Shown here piece after piece: positions 46,086 to 55,807 of a stretch of 64,000 nt of DNA (positions are counted from its first letter, which is position 1; each line of letters begins with the position of its first letter). The DNA is taken from contig CM024758.1 in the NCBI GenBank assembly GCA_014218235.1, forward strand, positions 103,081,698 through 103,145,697, given 5' to 3'. This stretch comes from Colocasia esculenta (lineage: Eukaryota > Streptophyta > Magnoliopsida > Alismatales > Araceae). A model generated the notes under the pieces. The model saw nothing but the letters and a program-made list of their open reading frames with translations. It was not told where the DNA came from and made no database searches. The position numbers and the translations under genes were made by a program.

Positions 46086-48034
46086 ATGGCTCCCAAACAG
46101 ACTCCAAGGAGAGGGCAAAGTCCAGGGCGGCTGCAAAAGGCATTGTCATTGAAGAGCCTCAACCGGAGAGGAGAAGCAAATTTCGCCATGATCCATCAAA
46201 GAGAAAGGGTGAGGTCACTCCTTCAGGAACCCCATCTAAGAGGGGAAGGGCATCTTCTCTAAGCAAAGGCAAGTCTCCCATGCCCTCTCGTCACCCTAGA
46301 AGGAAGCTTCTACCGGATTCCAGTGATTCTTCTGAAGAAGACTCATCCTCGGAGTCTTCTGACTCATCTGAGGCACAAGTAGTCACCCCATCTCAAGTTG
46401 CAACTGAAGGTCGTTCTATTCTCAAGCCTAGGGCTGTGGCTTTAGATGATGAAGCTCTTGCAAATGCTTTTCCAGAGCTTATACCCTTCTTTCAGTTTCA
46501 AGGGTGGTTGAAGTTTATCTCAGAATTCAGAATTTTTTATCCACGTTTAGTTCAAGAATTCTATTTGAACATGGTGGATGATCCAGAGGGTTTCAGGTCT
46601 GAAGTCAAGGGTGTATCTATTCTTTTCACTCATGATTTAGCTTCTAAACTTTTTCACTTTCCAAATGATGGTGAGGATTGGAGTGATTTTGAATTCAATC
46701 TTCATGAAGCCTACACTTTGCTTACTGGTCTTCCTCATGATTCAATGGATTCAAGGCAAACCCATGTCACAAGATTCAATACCAACACCTTTCCTCCAGT
46801 TCTCCGTTTGGTACATCACATTCTTACCACAATTATCACACCACAGGGTGGTGGCAGGAATAGATTGACAGATATTCAGAGATTTGTGATGTATGGCATG
46901 AAGAAGAATGTGAAAATCAATTTGAATTTGATAATGACTCAAATTATGTCTGAAACCATAAGGAAAGATCTTCACAGATCCTTGCCTTATGCTGCACACC
47001 TTACAGTTGTATTCAAGCATTTTGGAATTTCCTTTGTGAATGAAAAAGTTCAGAAAATCCCTCAAAATAATATATATTGTTTGCATCACTTGCAAAAGTT
47101 CATGAGGTTCAGAGTTGAGGGAGATCAAGTGTTAAGAGGGCCAGTTGTAGAGCCTGAACCACATGTTGAACAAGTGCAAGAAGAAGTTGCTCCAGAAGAT
47201 GCAGCACCTCAAATTGATCCAGTGGACCAGCCACATGTTGAGGTTGAAATTCCTTTTGAGCCACAAGCTGTGCCTTCTCCTCATGCATCTCCACCTTCAT
47301 CAAATATACCTGTCCATCCAACCTTTCTCACCCATCATCACAGTTCAGCCTCCACTTCAGATAGTGGACCTTCCATTCCACCTCAGCTATATACATTTCT
47401 GCAAACTCAGTTTGAAACTCTAAATTCCTCCATAACAGAAATGTCTAACAGATTTGAACTTCGGATTCAGAGATTGGAAAATTCTGTGAATGGTCAGTTT
47501 GTGAGACAACATGAAGCAGCTGAACATGCAACTAGAAGATTCAACAGGCTAATTGGCACTTTGGGTGATGCTTGTACCCAACTTAAAGAACTTCAGCTCA
47601 AGACTCAAGCAGTTCTAGAAGGAATTTTGCTTAATACTCAACAGGGACTGTTCAAAAGCCAAGAAGCTGTAACTCAAGTGTCCAAAACTCGATTGTCCTT
47701 TGCTCATCTGGTTGATGATATGGACGGCATGAAGACTTTGATTGCTCACATTGATCAAGAAATGGCAGATCTCAAGTCTGATTTTAGCAATTTCATGCAT
47801 CATGGCACAGTTCCCAGCTCATCCTCCTCATCTCATCATGCAACTCATAGTCTTGGTGTCTTTCAAGAGAATATGTATGAAAATCATCAAAGAATGGAAG
47901 ATCTTATGCACACCAGACTCTCCACTATGCAAACACAAATGAGAACAAGCTTGAATGCTATGGAAGCAAGGATGAAGACCATGGAGACCATCTTGCTCCC
48001 TATTCCTCCTCCTCCTCCACCTCCTTCTGCATGA
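46086..48034 (+). pseudogene. Env-like / putative plant transposon protein gene (element B), one frameshift
   Basis: ATG 46086 (MAPKQTPRRG) starts the gene. A frame change near 46120 shifts it into the long frame that runs to TGA at 48034, giving about 650 residues in all. A Lys/Arg-rich and Ser/Glu-rich N-terminus precedes the PF20167-like domain (YPRLVQEFYLNMVDDPEGF, KGVSILFTHDLASKLFHFP, LPYAAHLTVVFKHFGISFV). A Pro-rich linker and a long helical, coiled-coil-like C-terminus with Gln/Met heptads (about 47400-47990) follow, ending in a poly-Pro tail (IPPPPPPPSA). It lacks the extra C-terminal domain of A. No signal peptide or membrane span is evident. The role in the element life cycle is unknown. 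Confidence 0.8.
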
Positions 48035-48362
48035 TATCTTTTGTTTTGATGATGTCAAAGGGGGAGAAGGATTTACATCATTTTGGGATGTTAAACTTTA
48101 AACTTTTTGGGATACATCTTGATATGAATGCTAACATATTTCGGTTGATGGATGCATTGTTGGATGCTTGTATGTATGGTTTTTCTTTGGAAATGACAAA
48201 TGAATGACATGTTTTGCTTGCAAAGGGATGAAAAATTGTGAATGTCATTGTTATGCTTATGATATGCTATGAAATTGTGAATGGATGACTTTTACAATCA
48301 CATTTGTGAGAAATTCAAGTTAACTTAATGAATCATAGTTGCCATCATCAAAAAGGGGAGAT
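48035..48362 (+). other. 3' untranslated region and polypurine tracts of element B
   Basis: CAAAGGGGGAGAAGG at about 48056-48070 and AAAAAGGGGAGAT at 48350-48362, the latter directly before the LTR. The sequence between is noncoding and T-rich. Confidence 0.8.
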
Positions 48363-49541
48363 TGTTGGATCTCTTATTTTGATGATACTCAAATATGATT
48401 CATTATATACTGAAGTCATGCTTATTATGCTTACAATTATATCTCACAATGTTTATTCTCATGTATAGCTCAAAGAAAAAGTCATATATGCTCAGTGGTG
48501 TCGACACAGTGCCCAGTGGTGTCGACACTAGTTCACTGTCCCAGAACCAGGATTTCAGCAAGTACCCAGTGGTGTCGACACAGTCCAGCTGTGTGTCGAC
48601 ACTAGTACACTGTCCCAGGAGCTTGTTTCTCAGCCAGGAACCTGTGTGTCGACACATAACAGTGTAGTGTCGACACAGTTTGGATAATTCTCCAGATCTA
48701 AAATTACCAAGGCACGTGGAGGATTTTGGTAAGGGCTTTTTGGGCGGGAATTCCTATGCTCCCAATTCCCAAGATATTTTGTGGACCCTTGGGGCTATAA
48801 ATACCCCTTTGCCACTTGGCTTTTGGAGAAGCATCCATCGGGACACACATCTGCTCTTCATGCTCCAAAGTATTCCAGCCGACCTCTGAAGAAAGCTTCA
48901 TCCTGGAGAACTGCTTCGGATCTGAAGGAACAAAAGCTTTGAGCATCTTGGATAATCCAACTAAAGGAGAATTTCGAGCCATCAGAGTCTTCTTCCAGGA
49001 GCTGAAGCAGAAGAGCTGGTCCCCATTACTCAAGCATAAACTGGGACATTCGAACCAGAAGCCTTCTGTCTGCTATTGATTGTTCAATCTGGTTCCTCAC
49101 TCTTAAACTCATTCCATAATGTGTGTTTTGTGAAATTGGTGCAATCCTTGTGCCCAATTTCGTGTGTGTGTGTGATTGGATCTGAGAGTTCTGTATCTCA
49201 GAGTGTGTGTGTGATCCTTGTGATCTTTTTGAACTGGCAAGATAAGCCACATTCGTGTGTGTGTGTGGATGGTGGATGTAGGATACACCGTTGTGTAATC
49301 CGAACCACCCTAAATCTCTCTGTTATTGTGGTTTGCTTATCTCTTGTGTTAGATGTTTGATAGGCTCATCAGCATTTCACCATCTAATTGGTCTAATTTG
49401 TTCAGAAGTGACATTGATCTTTAGATTTCATACTGAATTCAAGTTCTCTAAGATCCTAATCGAAGTGAATCTTAAAATTCTAAGAAATCTATTCAACCCC
49501 CCTTCTAGATTTCTTCATAGCAGTTTTTCCGCAACATTTCA
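48363..49541 (+). repeat. Element B, 3' LTR (1179 bp)
   Basis: Near-identical to 37869-39048, with GTGTCGACAC sites, TATAAATA at 48796 and the GT-rich leader. It differs by a few single bases and small length changes in the GT tracts. Confidence 0.95.
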
Positions 49542-52253
49542 AGCGGGAAGGTGGAGGGGCCATCTCTCTCGGTCCCGTCGTGCTCCCCTCGGCTCCCCCC
49601 TCGCATCGTCGTCCCTCCTCCCCGTTCCTCCGCCGTCTGGAGGAACCTGTCAAGTAGTGCCCTGCTGATCCGCTGGGGATGCCGCTTCTGCTGGCCGACG
49701 AGCGACTGCGCCCGACCAGGGACAAGGCTCTCTCCAGCCCCCTCATCTCTGACCTCAGCAGCTCGTGGTGATGTCGCTCGCTCCCCAGCTGCGAACGAAG
49801 CTCATCCACCTCTCGGCGCAGTCCCGTCGCCTCATCCGCCTGAGGGCGTAGGCGTAACTCTACCATCTCCGCCTCTAGCGCGGTCGTCCGCGCCAGAGCA
49901 TCCTTCAACTCTGCCTCCTGCAAGTCAAGCATTTGTCAATAAGGGAAATAAAAACAAGGGACAGGTATTAATAACTCACCGCTCACGTAGCTGGGCCATG
50001 GCATCCTCCGCCCGGTCACTGCTGTTGCCAACTGACCCTTCAGCACGGAGCGGCCAACTCGTCCCGAGAGGTGGAAGTGCCTCCCACCATTTGCTGCGCC
50101 CGCTCCAGCTTGGCGCGCTGCAAGGAAAGACACAGGAGTCAGTCAATTAAAGTCAAGAATAGAAAGGACAGAAAATAGAACACTCACCAGCTCAGTCACA
50201 GTCCGCTGGAGGTCATCCCTCTACTGGATCGTCGAGTGGAGACACCCTCAAGGGAGGCGACCCGGCCCCTCGGGGTCGAATTGCAAACACAGTCAGGTTA
50301 GCCAAAGGATTAACAATTGCAAATATTTAGAAGGGGCTAAGCTAGTAACACTCACCGGTTGTCGGATCCCCCTATAGACCTGGGCCCCGTACCTCCGTGC
50401 ATAGGCACGGAAGTAGTCCTCGTCGCTGGTGGCCCCGGAGGTCACCACCCGGCCCCGCTGTCGCCAGTCCTCAAGCTGCTCCCGGGCTCACTCCCTCCAG
50501 TCATTGACCTACTGGATGCCCCAAAGCTGCGACCCGGCCTCTCCCACAGCCTCTGCCGGGTCGGAAACTCCACCATCGCCTGGTGGAATCCCAAAGTCCT
50601 CGCCACCAGCCGCAGGTGGAGTGGCACCACCGTGTTGAAGGCGTGGAGCCAGATCTCCCTACCGAAGTAGGGGCGGCCCTGCTCCACCCATAGCTGGTCA
50701 ACGTCGTCCTCCCCAGCGAAGGGGGTCCACCCAACCTGCACATCACAGATAGAAGCTCATTAGCAAATTGTCAGTGACAAATTAAGGAAGGGTTGCAAAG
50801 GGTAGAAGTACCCACATGCCCAAAAGGGACGACGTCCAGCACGTCCTGGATGAGGGTCACCTGCAGGTGCAGGGACCGCTCATCGCGGCGAAACCGCCAG
50901 CGCTGCAAGAGTGGCACAGCGCCCGGCCACCTCGGCACTCCCCGGCCCAAGGAAGGGAGGTAGTGATAGGCCCACACCTGCAAAACCACATAGTTAGTAT
51001 CACAAGCAATTAAAATGAGCAGGAAAAAGCAATAAAGGGTAAGGGTGAGAAGTATACCTGTAAAAACGGGAAGAACTCGGCAACCCCTGTCTCCCTGCCA
51101 GAGGTACCCAGGCTGTCAAAAAGGTGGGCCAGGAGGGCCGCACCCCATGCATAACTGCCCACCTAGGTCAGATCCTCCAGCAGGGGCAGACACCGATAGC
51201 TCACCGGGTCCCCTCTGGTCCCCAAGATGAGCTTCCCGATCATAAGGATTAGGAAGCGTCTCAGGTCTCGATCTGTCGCTGCTCCCTCCTCCTTCGCCAG
51301 TGCTGCTCTGGCATCCTCCGTCAGTCGGGCCATGTACTCTGCTTGGCCCTCTCCAGTCTGGTGGCGCGCATCTGCCACCCCCAAACTCGCCTGTAGTCTC
51401 GTCCTCGGCACCAAGGATGATCTCTCCCACGTCACCTCCAGTCCTAGGAGCCTCTCCACCATCTCCTGATAGCACGTGTACGTCACCCCTGCCACCGCCT
51501 GGCCGTCTACCCTCAGGCTGGTGATCCGTACCACGTCCTCCAATGTGGGGATCATGTGACCCCACAGGTGAAGGAAGGCGTGGCACTTGGGGTCCCAGCG
51601 CTCCTTCAGCGCCTGAATCAGCGCCACATCCGGCGTGAGCTCGTCTAGTCTCAAAAAGGGGCCGAACCCATCTGCTCCAACCGTGTCCTCTAGAAGTCCG
51701 ACATACCCTGATAGATCGCTCGGACAACGGTCCACCCCAGCCAGGACCATAGCTCGCTCTGCAAAACAGTCACAAAAACATGAACATCAATCAAAATCCA
51801 TAAAACAGCACTTTGTTCAGATTGTGACAGGCCCACTGTCGCCTTCTGAAGGCGACACAATGGGCGTCGCATTCAGGTTTCTAAAGGCGACGGGTCTACC
51901 AGGGCGACAGGAAACCTGTCGCGTTCATAGGGTGATCGAGGGTGGCCAGTAGCCGTTCCCCGGTCGTTCCACCTTGGGCCAAAGCCCTACACGGGTGCTC
52001 AGCACCCCTGTCCACCCCATTCCACATATCAAAACCACACAGGGGATAAAGTTTTTGGCCTACCTTCTTAGGCCGGCCGGTTCTTCCTCGCCCGGACCTT
52101 CTATGGGTCTACCTCCATGGGGAGGGCCGGAGCTCCCTCCCCCGTCGTCGTGGACGGTCCCTCGTCCGTCCGCCGCCGGCGGATGGTCTTCTTGGACCTT
52201 CGTCGGTCCCCACTGCCATCGCCTCCTTGGTCTCCATCGCCCTCCATCGCCAT
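49542..52253 (-). pseudogene. Plant mobile domain (PMD) gene captured by element F, antisense, with introns
   Basis: Minus strand. A GC-rich first exon starts at ATG 52253 and ends near 52072 at GTAGGC. An exon at 51762-51061 follows (acceptor TTTTGCAG, donor GTATAC), with VGLLEDTVGADG, LIQALKERWDPK and SYAWGAALLAHLF, like the plant mobile domain (Aminotransferase-like) of the MAIN family. Next come exons at 50977 to about 50815 (VWAYHYLPSLGRGVPRW) and 50735-50356 (VGWTPFAGEDD, EDYFRAYARRYGAQVY, donor GTGAGT), two short exons near 50280-50190 and 50122-49982, and a coiled-coil exon from 49920 to the B insertion. In-frame stops (TAG near 51165, TGA near 50490) kill it. Introns survive because the gene is antisense to the element. 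Its last codons should lie left of 37868. Exon limits are by eye. Confidence 0.7.
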
Positions 52254-53760
52254 AAGCCACCGAGAGACAGGGAAGAGAAGGAAGGGGAGAAGAAGGGCAC
52301 CGAAGAAGGAAAGGAAAAGGGGCAGCCGGAGCTCTCTATCGTCGGAGAAGAAAGGTGGGAGAAGAGAGAGAAGAGACAAGAAGGAAAGAGAAAAAAGGCG
52401 TGGGGCCCCAAATTCAAACCGCCTCGGCCTGATGGTCGCGACCACAAGGCTGTCGTGTTAACTTTAGGTCGCGACAGACACCCTGGCGTGTTCTCAAATT
52501 AGGTAGCGACGGTTGACTTGTCGCTTTCAAGGTCGTGACACTCAAGCTGTCGCCTTCTCAGTTTGTTCCCAGAACACTTAAGAATTCGTATTTTCATTGC
52601 AAATCTCCAATGCTTACATCATATAAAAGCTGAAAATTGTCATAAAGTCCCTGATACATGACTTTCATCCTCTCAATACATCAAATCTCCCAAAATACAA
52701 TCATGTCTCCCTTTTCAAATAGGTTGGTGAATATTAAGCTTGTATCCTGTTATCTTTATTGCTTTATATTTTGAAAATCCATGAAAAACAAAAAAAAAAT
52801 GCAGAAAATTCACAAAAATTAGAAAATCAAAAAAATCAAAAAATGTCTCGTCAGGTAAGTTCAGGTAAGTATTTCTAACCTTAATCCCTGCATTATTATA
52901 TGGTATCTATCCTACTATATCATCTCAAGGACCGGATGGTTCTCAGTGTGTTCCAGGATCTGAGTTCCCCTTCACCAAAAACAAGGATGATCTAGGTGCG
53001 CACTGTTAATCGTTGGATAGGTCGTTAGATGGTATGGCTTGGGGACGATGGATTCTATCGCACAACCGGGGATGCGAAGTGTCTTGACCCTTGCTCATTT
53101 TGTTTAGCAATATTATCCTTGAGTATTTGTTATTTTCTCATTTTCTTTGCATTTTATTTTATGATTTCTTTTCTTTTAGCCCAGCATGCATCATTTAGGA
53201 TCTTTGAGCTTCATGCCTCATGATTAGTTAAAGCTAGCTTCATGATGATGTTTCAACCAGATCTTCATTTCTTAGACAGGAATTTCATTCCATTTCGAAT
53301 TTGAAAGTCTTCTTCGAGCCAGTTGCTCGGTCCAGTTTTCCAGTATGGTTTCTATTTAGGATTCCTCTCATCCCCATTCATTATATCAGTCATCCTTTTC
53401 CTTCCGATCTACTCATTAGTCGTGAATCCCTCAAAGGCCAGAGTCGAATCAACCCGCCGGGCAGCACCTATCCCCTAATGAACGAAACCTGCAAGCTAAA
53501 GATAGCCAGGGTACCTCTTCATCAAGAGGTTGATCATTTCTTTTCTTTTGATCTTTATTCGTCCCAGATTTGAACCATCCCTGCACTCTGTTCCAGCCAT
53601 GTTTGAAGATCGCCGGATAATTCTCGCTGCTTATTCGCTCAGAATGGGTGTCTCTTTACCTTGATGCCCACTTTTCATCTCATTCCGCTTCATTCCGCTA
53701 CATCGTCATTTCATGCCATCTCTGCTTCACTATCGCTCCACTCCCTTGCAAAGAAGGCAT
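52254..53760 (+). other. Element F 3' noncoding region
   Basis: No credible gene. It contains GCGAC inverted repeats at 52430-52555, as in the F LTR, on the upstream side of the antisense PMD gene. The remainder is AT-rich and unremarkable, with an A-rich patch at 52780-52850. Confidence 0.55.
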
Positions 53761-53775
53761 CAAGGAGGGGCAATC
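53761..53775 (+). other. Polypurine tract of element F
   Basis: CAAGGAGGGGCAATC directly precedes the LTR start TGTAGACACCC. Confidence 0.8.
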
Positions 53776-53845
53776 TGTAGACACCCATTTCTGGCCCATA
53801 AGTCGAGCCAAATTCCTTGTCATATCATTGATGCCCACTTGGCTC
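53776..53845 (+). repeat. Element F, 3' LTR, first part
   Basis: The first 70 bp of the 3' LTR, matching 27086-27155 with small changes, cut by element H after GGCTC. Confidence 0.92.
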
Positions 53846-54167
53846 TGTTGGGTTGAGTGTGTTTTGGAACTTCCTAAAGTTGTAATTTAATGATATCCAA
53901 TGAACATCACTCATACCTTGATTTTGATGATGACATACTGTGATATTGATGATGACATTGTGATTTTAATGATGAGATATTATGATTTTAATGTGACAAG
54001 CTGTGACTTTAATGCATAAAATAAATTGGAACATGTGAATACATCACCTGAATTACCAATATTCAAAAAGCATGTTTCCAAGCACATTTATCTTTATATT
54101 CATGACATAATTTACTAATGATTTCTGTGTTATTTTCTTAGGGACAAACATTTTCTTGCAAAGCAGT

Positions 54168-54497
54168 GTCGACACAACCATCAATGGTGTCGAACAATGG
54201 CTCAGAGCAAAGGCAGAAATGTGAAGAAAAGCTCAACTAGTGTCGACACTAGACCAGGGCAGGTCGACACTAGTGACAGATCCCAGAGAAATATGCTAAC
54301 AGGCTTTATCTCAGGTCGACACCAAATGGAATCAGGTCGACACTAGATGGCTTTCCCCAGAAGAACTGTTTTGCTGTCTGGGACAGCAGGTCGACACGAG
54401 ATCATCTCAGGTCGACACTAGAGACCTCTCCCAGAGAATTGATTTGCCAGTCTGGGACAGTGTGTCGACACACCCTATGGGCAGGTCGACACACTCC
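54168..54497. promoter_or_regulatory. GTGTCGACAC / AGGTCGACAC palindrome array (element H U3)
   Basis: About ten GTCGAC-centred sites, most as TGTCGACACTAG or AGGTCGACAC, alternate with a TCCCAGAG motif. The array ends 115 bp before the TATA box. The 3' LTR has the same array at 61174-61502. Confidence 0.8.
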
Positions 54498-54610
54498 GGA
54501 AACTCTGTGACTTAAGCTTTTTCCTGTACACGTGGCTGCTTGGGATTTAGGGGATTTGACCTAGGTTTCTGTGCCCATGCACCCCAAGGCACTTTATGGA
54601 CATATGGGGC

Positions 54611-54618
54611 TATAAATA
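54611..54618 (+). promoter_or_regulatory. TATA box, element H 5' LTR
   Basis: GGGGCTATAAATACCC, identical in core to the B LTR although the surrounding LTR sequences differ. The 3' copy is at 61617-61624. Confidence 0.85.
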
Positions 54619-55115
54619 CCCATGTTCCTTGTACCCCAAAGAAGAGAGCCTCATACACTTCCAGAAGAAGCCTTTTGGCGGCCAAAGGGGGCTCTCCAGA
54701 TCTGTCTCCATCTCCAGAAGCTACAAGCCATCCTTTCAAGAGGAAGGACAAGGGAATCAAGGGGAATCCCTGGAGAGAAGGTTGCTGTGCAAGGCAAGGG
54801 AGCAGATCCAACTGAAGAGGCTCAGGAGAAGAAGGTTTCTGGCATTTCAGATGCCATCAAAGCAGAGCATCGCCAAGTGAGGAGAATCTTCATCGATTTC
54901 CATCAAGGCTCCTCAATTGAAGCGTCTGCAAGGCCTCTTCATCGAAGAACACTCTTTCTACATCTATTTGCTTCATATCAGAGTTTGTTCTTCCTTAGTT
55001 CGTCAATGAGATTTGTGCATGAAGTTCTGTACAAATTTCTATGTACGAAAATGTCTTGAATCAGATCATTGCTAGAGGATCTGATCTCTTTTGTGTTTGA
55101 TCTAGCTTTTGTACT

Positions 55116-55364
55116 CTGAGCCGTCGAGCTCAGGTTTGTGAGTCGTCGCACTCACTGTGTGGTTTGAGCCGTCGTGCTCAATTTGGAGTCGTCGTACTCC
55201 GGTTGTTGTTTGAGCCGTCGTGCTCAGTTTGGAGTCGTCGTGCTCCAGGTGTTTCTTGAGTCGTCGTGCTCAAGGGTGTTTGGAGTCGTCGTGCTCCAGG
55301 TGTTTCTTGAGTCGTCGTGCTCAAGGGTGTTTGGAGTCGTGTGCTCCTGTGTGAGTTGTACTCA
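55116..55364 (+). ncRNA. Tandem hairpin array with CGUCG loops in the element H leader
   Basis: Ten or more consecutive hairpins lie about 500 nt after the TATA box. Examples: CTGAGC-CGTCGA-GCTCAG (55116), GTGAGT-CGTCGC-ACTCAC (55138), TTGAGC-CGTCGT-GCTCAA (55164), GGAGT-CGTCGT-ACTCC (55185), TGAGC-CGTCGT-GCTCA (55211), GGAGT-CGTCGT-GCTCC (55231), CTTGAGT-CGTCGT-GCTCAAG (55255 and 55306) and TGGAGT-CGTCGT-GCTCCA (55281). The loop keeps CGTCG while stem bases change together. The 3' LTR array at 62125-62365 is partly eroded. Folding was done by eye. A role in RNA packaging or dimer formation is speculation. Confidence 0.65.
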
Positions 55365-55694
55365 AGGTTTTGAGTAGTGTGGCCTCACTGTGTGAGGGGT
55401 GGACGTAGGAGTCACTGGAGGTGATTTCCGAACCACCTAAAAATCCTCTGTGCATTGGTTTGAATTGTGGTTTGCCTTTGTATCTCGCTAGATGCATGCA
55501 TAGGGATTTCGTTCACACTACTAATTGATTTGCTCACACACCTAATCACACTTCAGATCAGTAATTTGTTTGGGTGATTTGATCTCTGATTAGAAGTAAT
55601 TTTTAATTGCTTAAGCTTCCGCGTTAATTGGCATTAGATCTATTCAACCCCCCCCCTTCTAGATCTGATCCTCCACCCATCCGTTCCTAACAAT

Positions 55695-55706
55695 TGGTAT
55701 CAGAGC
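55695..55706 (+). other. Primer binding site of element H (initiator tRNA-Met)
   Basis: TGGTATCAGAGC, 2 nt after the LTR. Confidence 0.95.
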
Positions 55707-55807
55707 GGGTTAATGTCTATCTCTGATCTGATTTGATTGCTTCTGTTTGATCTCTGTGTTAATTGCTTGAATTGTTTGCTTGCTCTTTCACCATCTCATT
55801 CTAATTG

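Larger units (their letters stand above)
37869..49541 (+). mobile_element. Element B: Sirevirus (Ty1-copia), 11.7 kb, mutated
   Basis: It has 5' LTR 37869-39048, primer site, gag, pol, post-pol noncoding region, env-like gene, polypurine tracts and 3' LTR 48363-49541. The flanks GGCGG (37864-37868) and AGCGG (49542-49546) fit a 5-bp duplication with one change. It inserted into element F, in the last exon of the antisense PMD gene. Confidence 0.93.
53846..55692 (+). repeat. Element H, 5' LTR (1847 bp)
   Basis: It runs TGTTGGGTTGAG...TTCCTAACA. It contains GTGTCGACAC-like palindromes (54168-54497), TATAAATA at 54611, a CGTCG-loop hairpin array (55116-55364) and the C-rich tract near the end (55649-55660). 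Confidence 0.95.

Noticed and set aside
51116..51727. 203-codon minus-strand frame overlapping the PMD exon
   Set aside because: Gly/Arg-rich shadow in the GC-rich exon; the overlapping frame carries the PMD-like residues.
55116..55364. CRISPR-like or simple protein repeat (frame 55174-55377)
   Set aside because: Repeats are self-complementary hairpins with no spacers; the frame is a by-product of the array.
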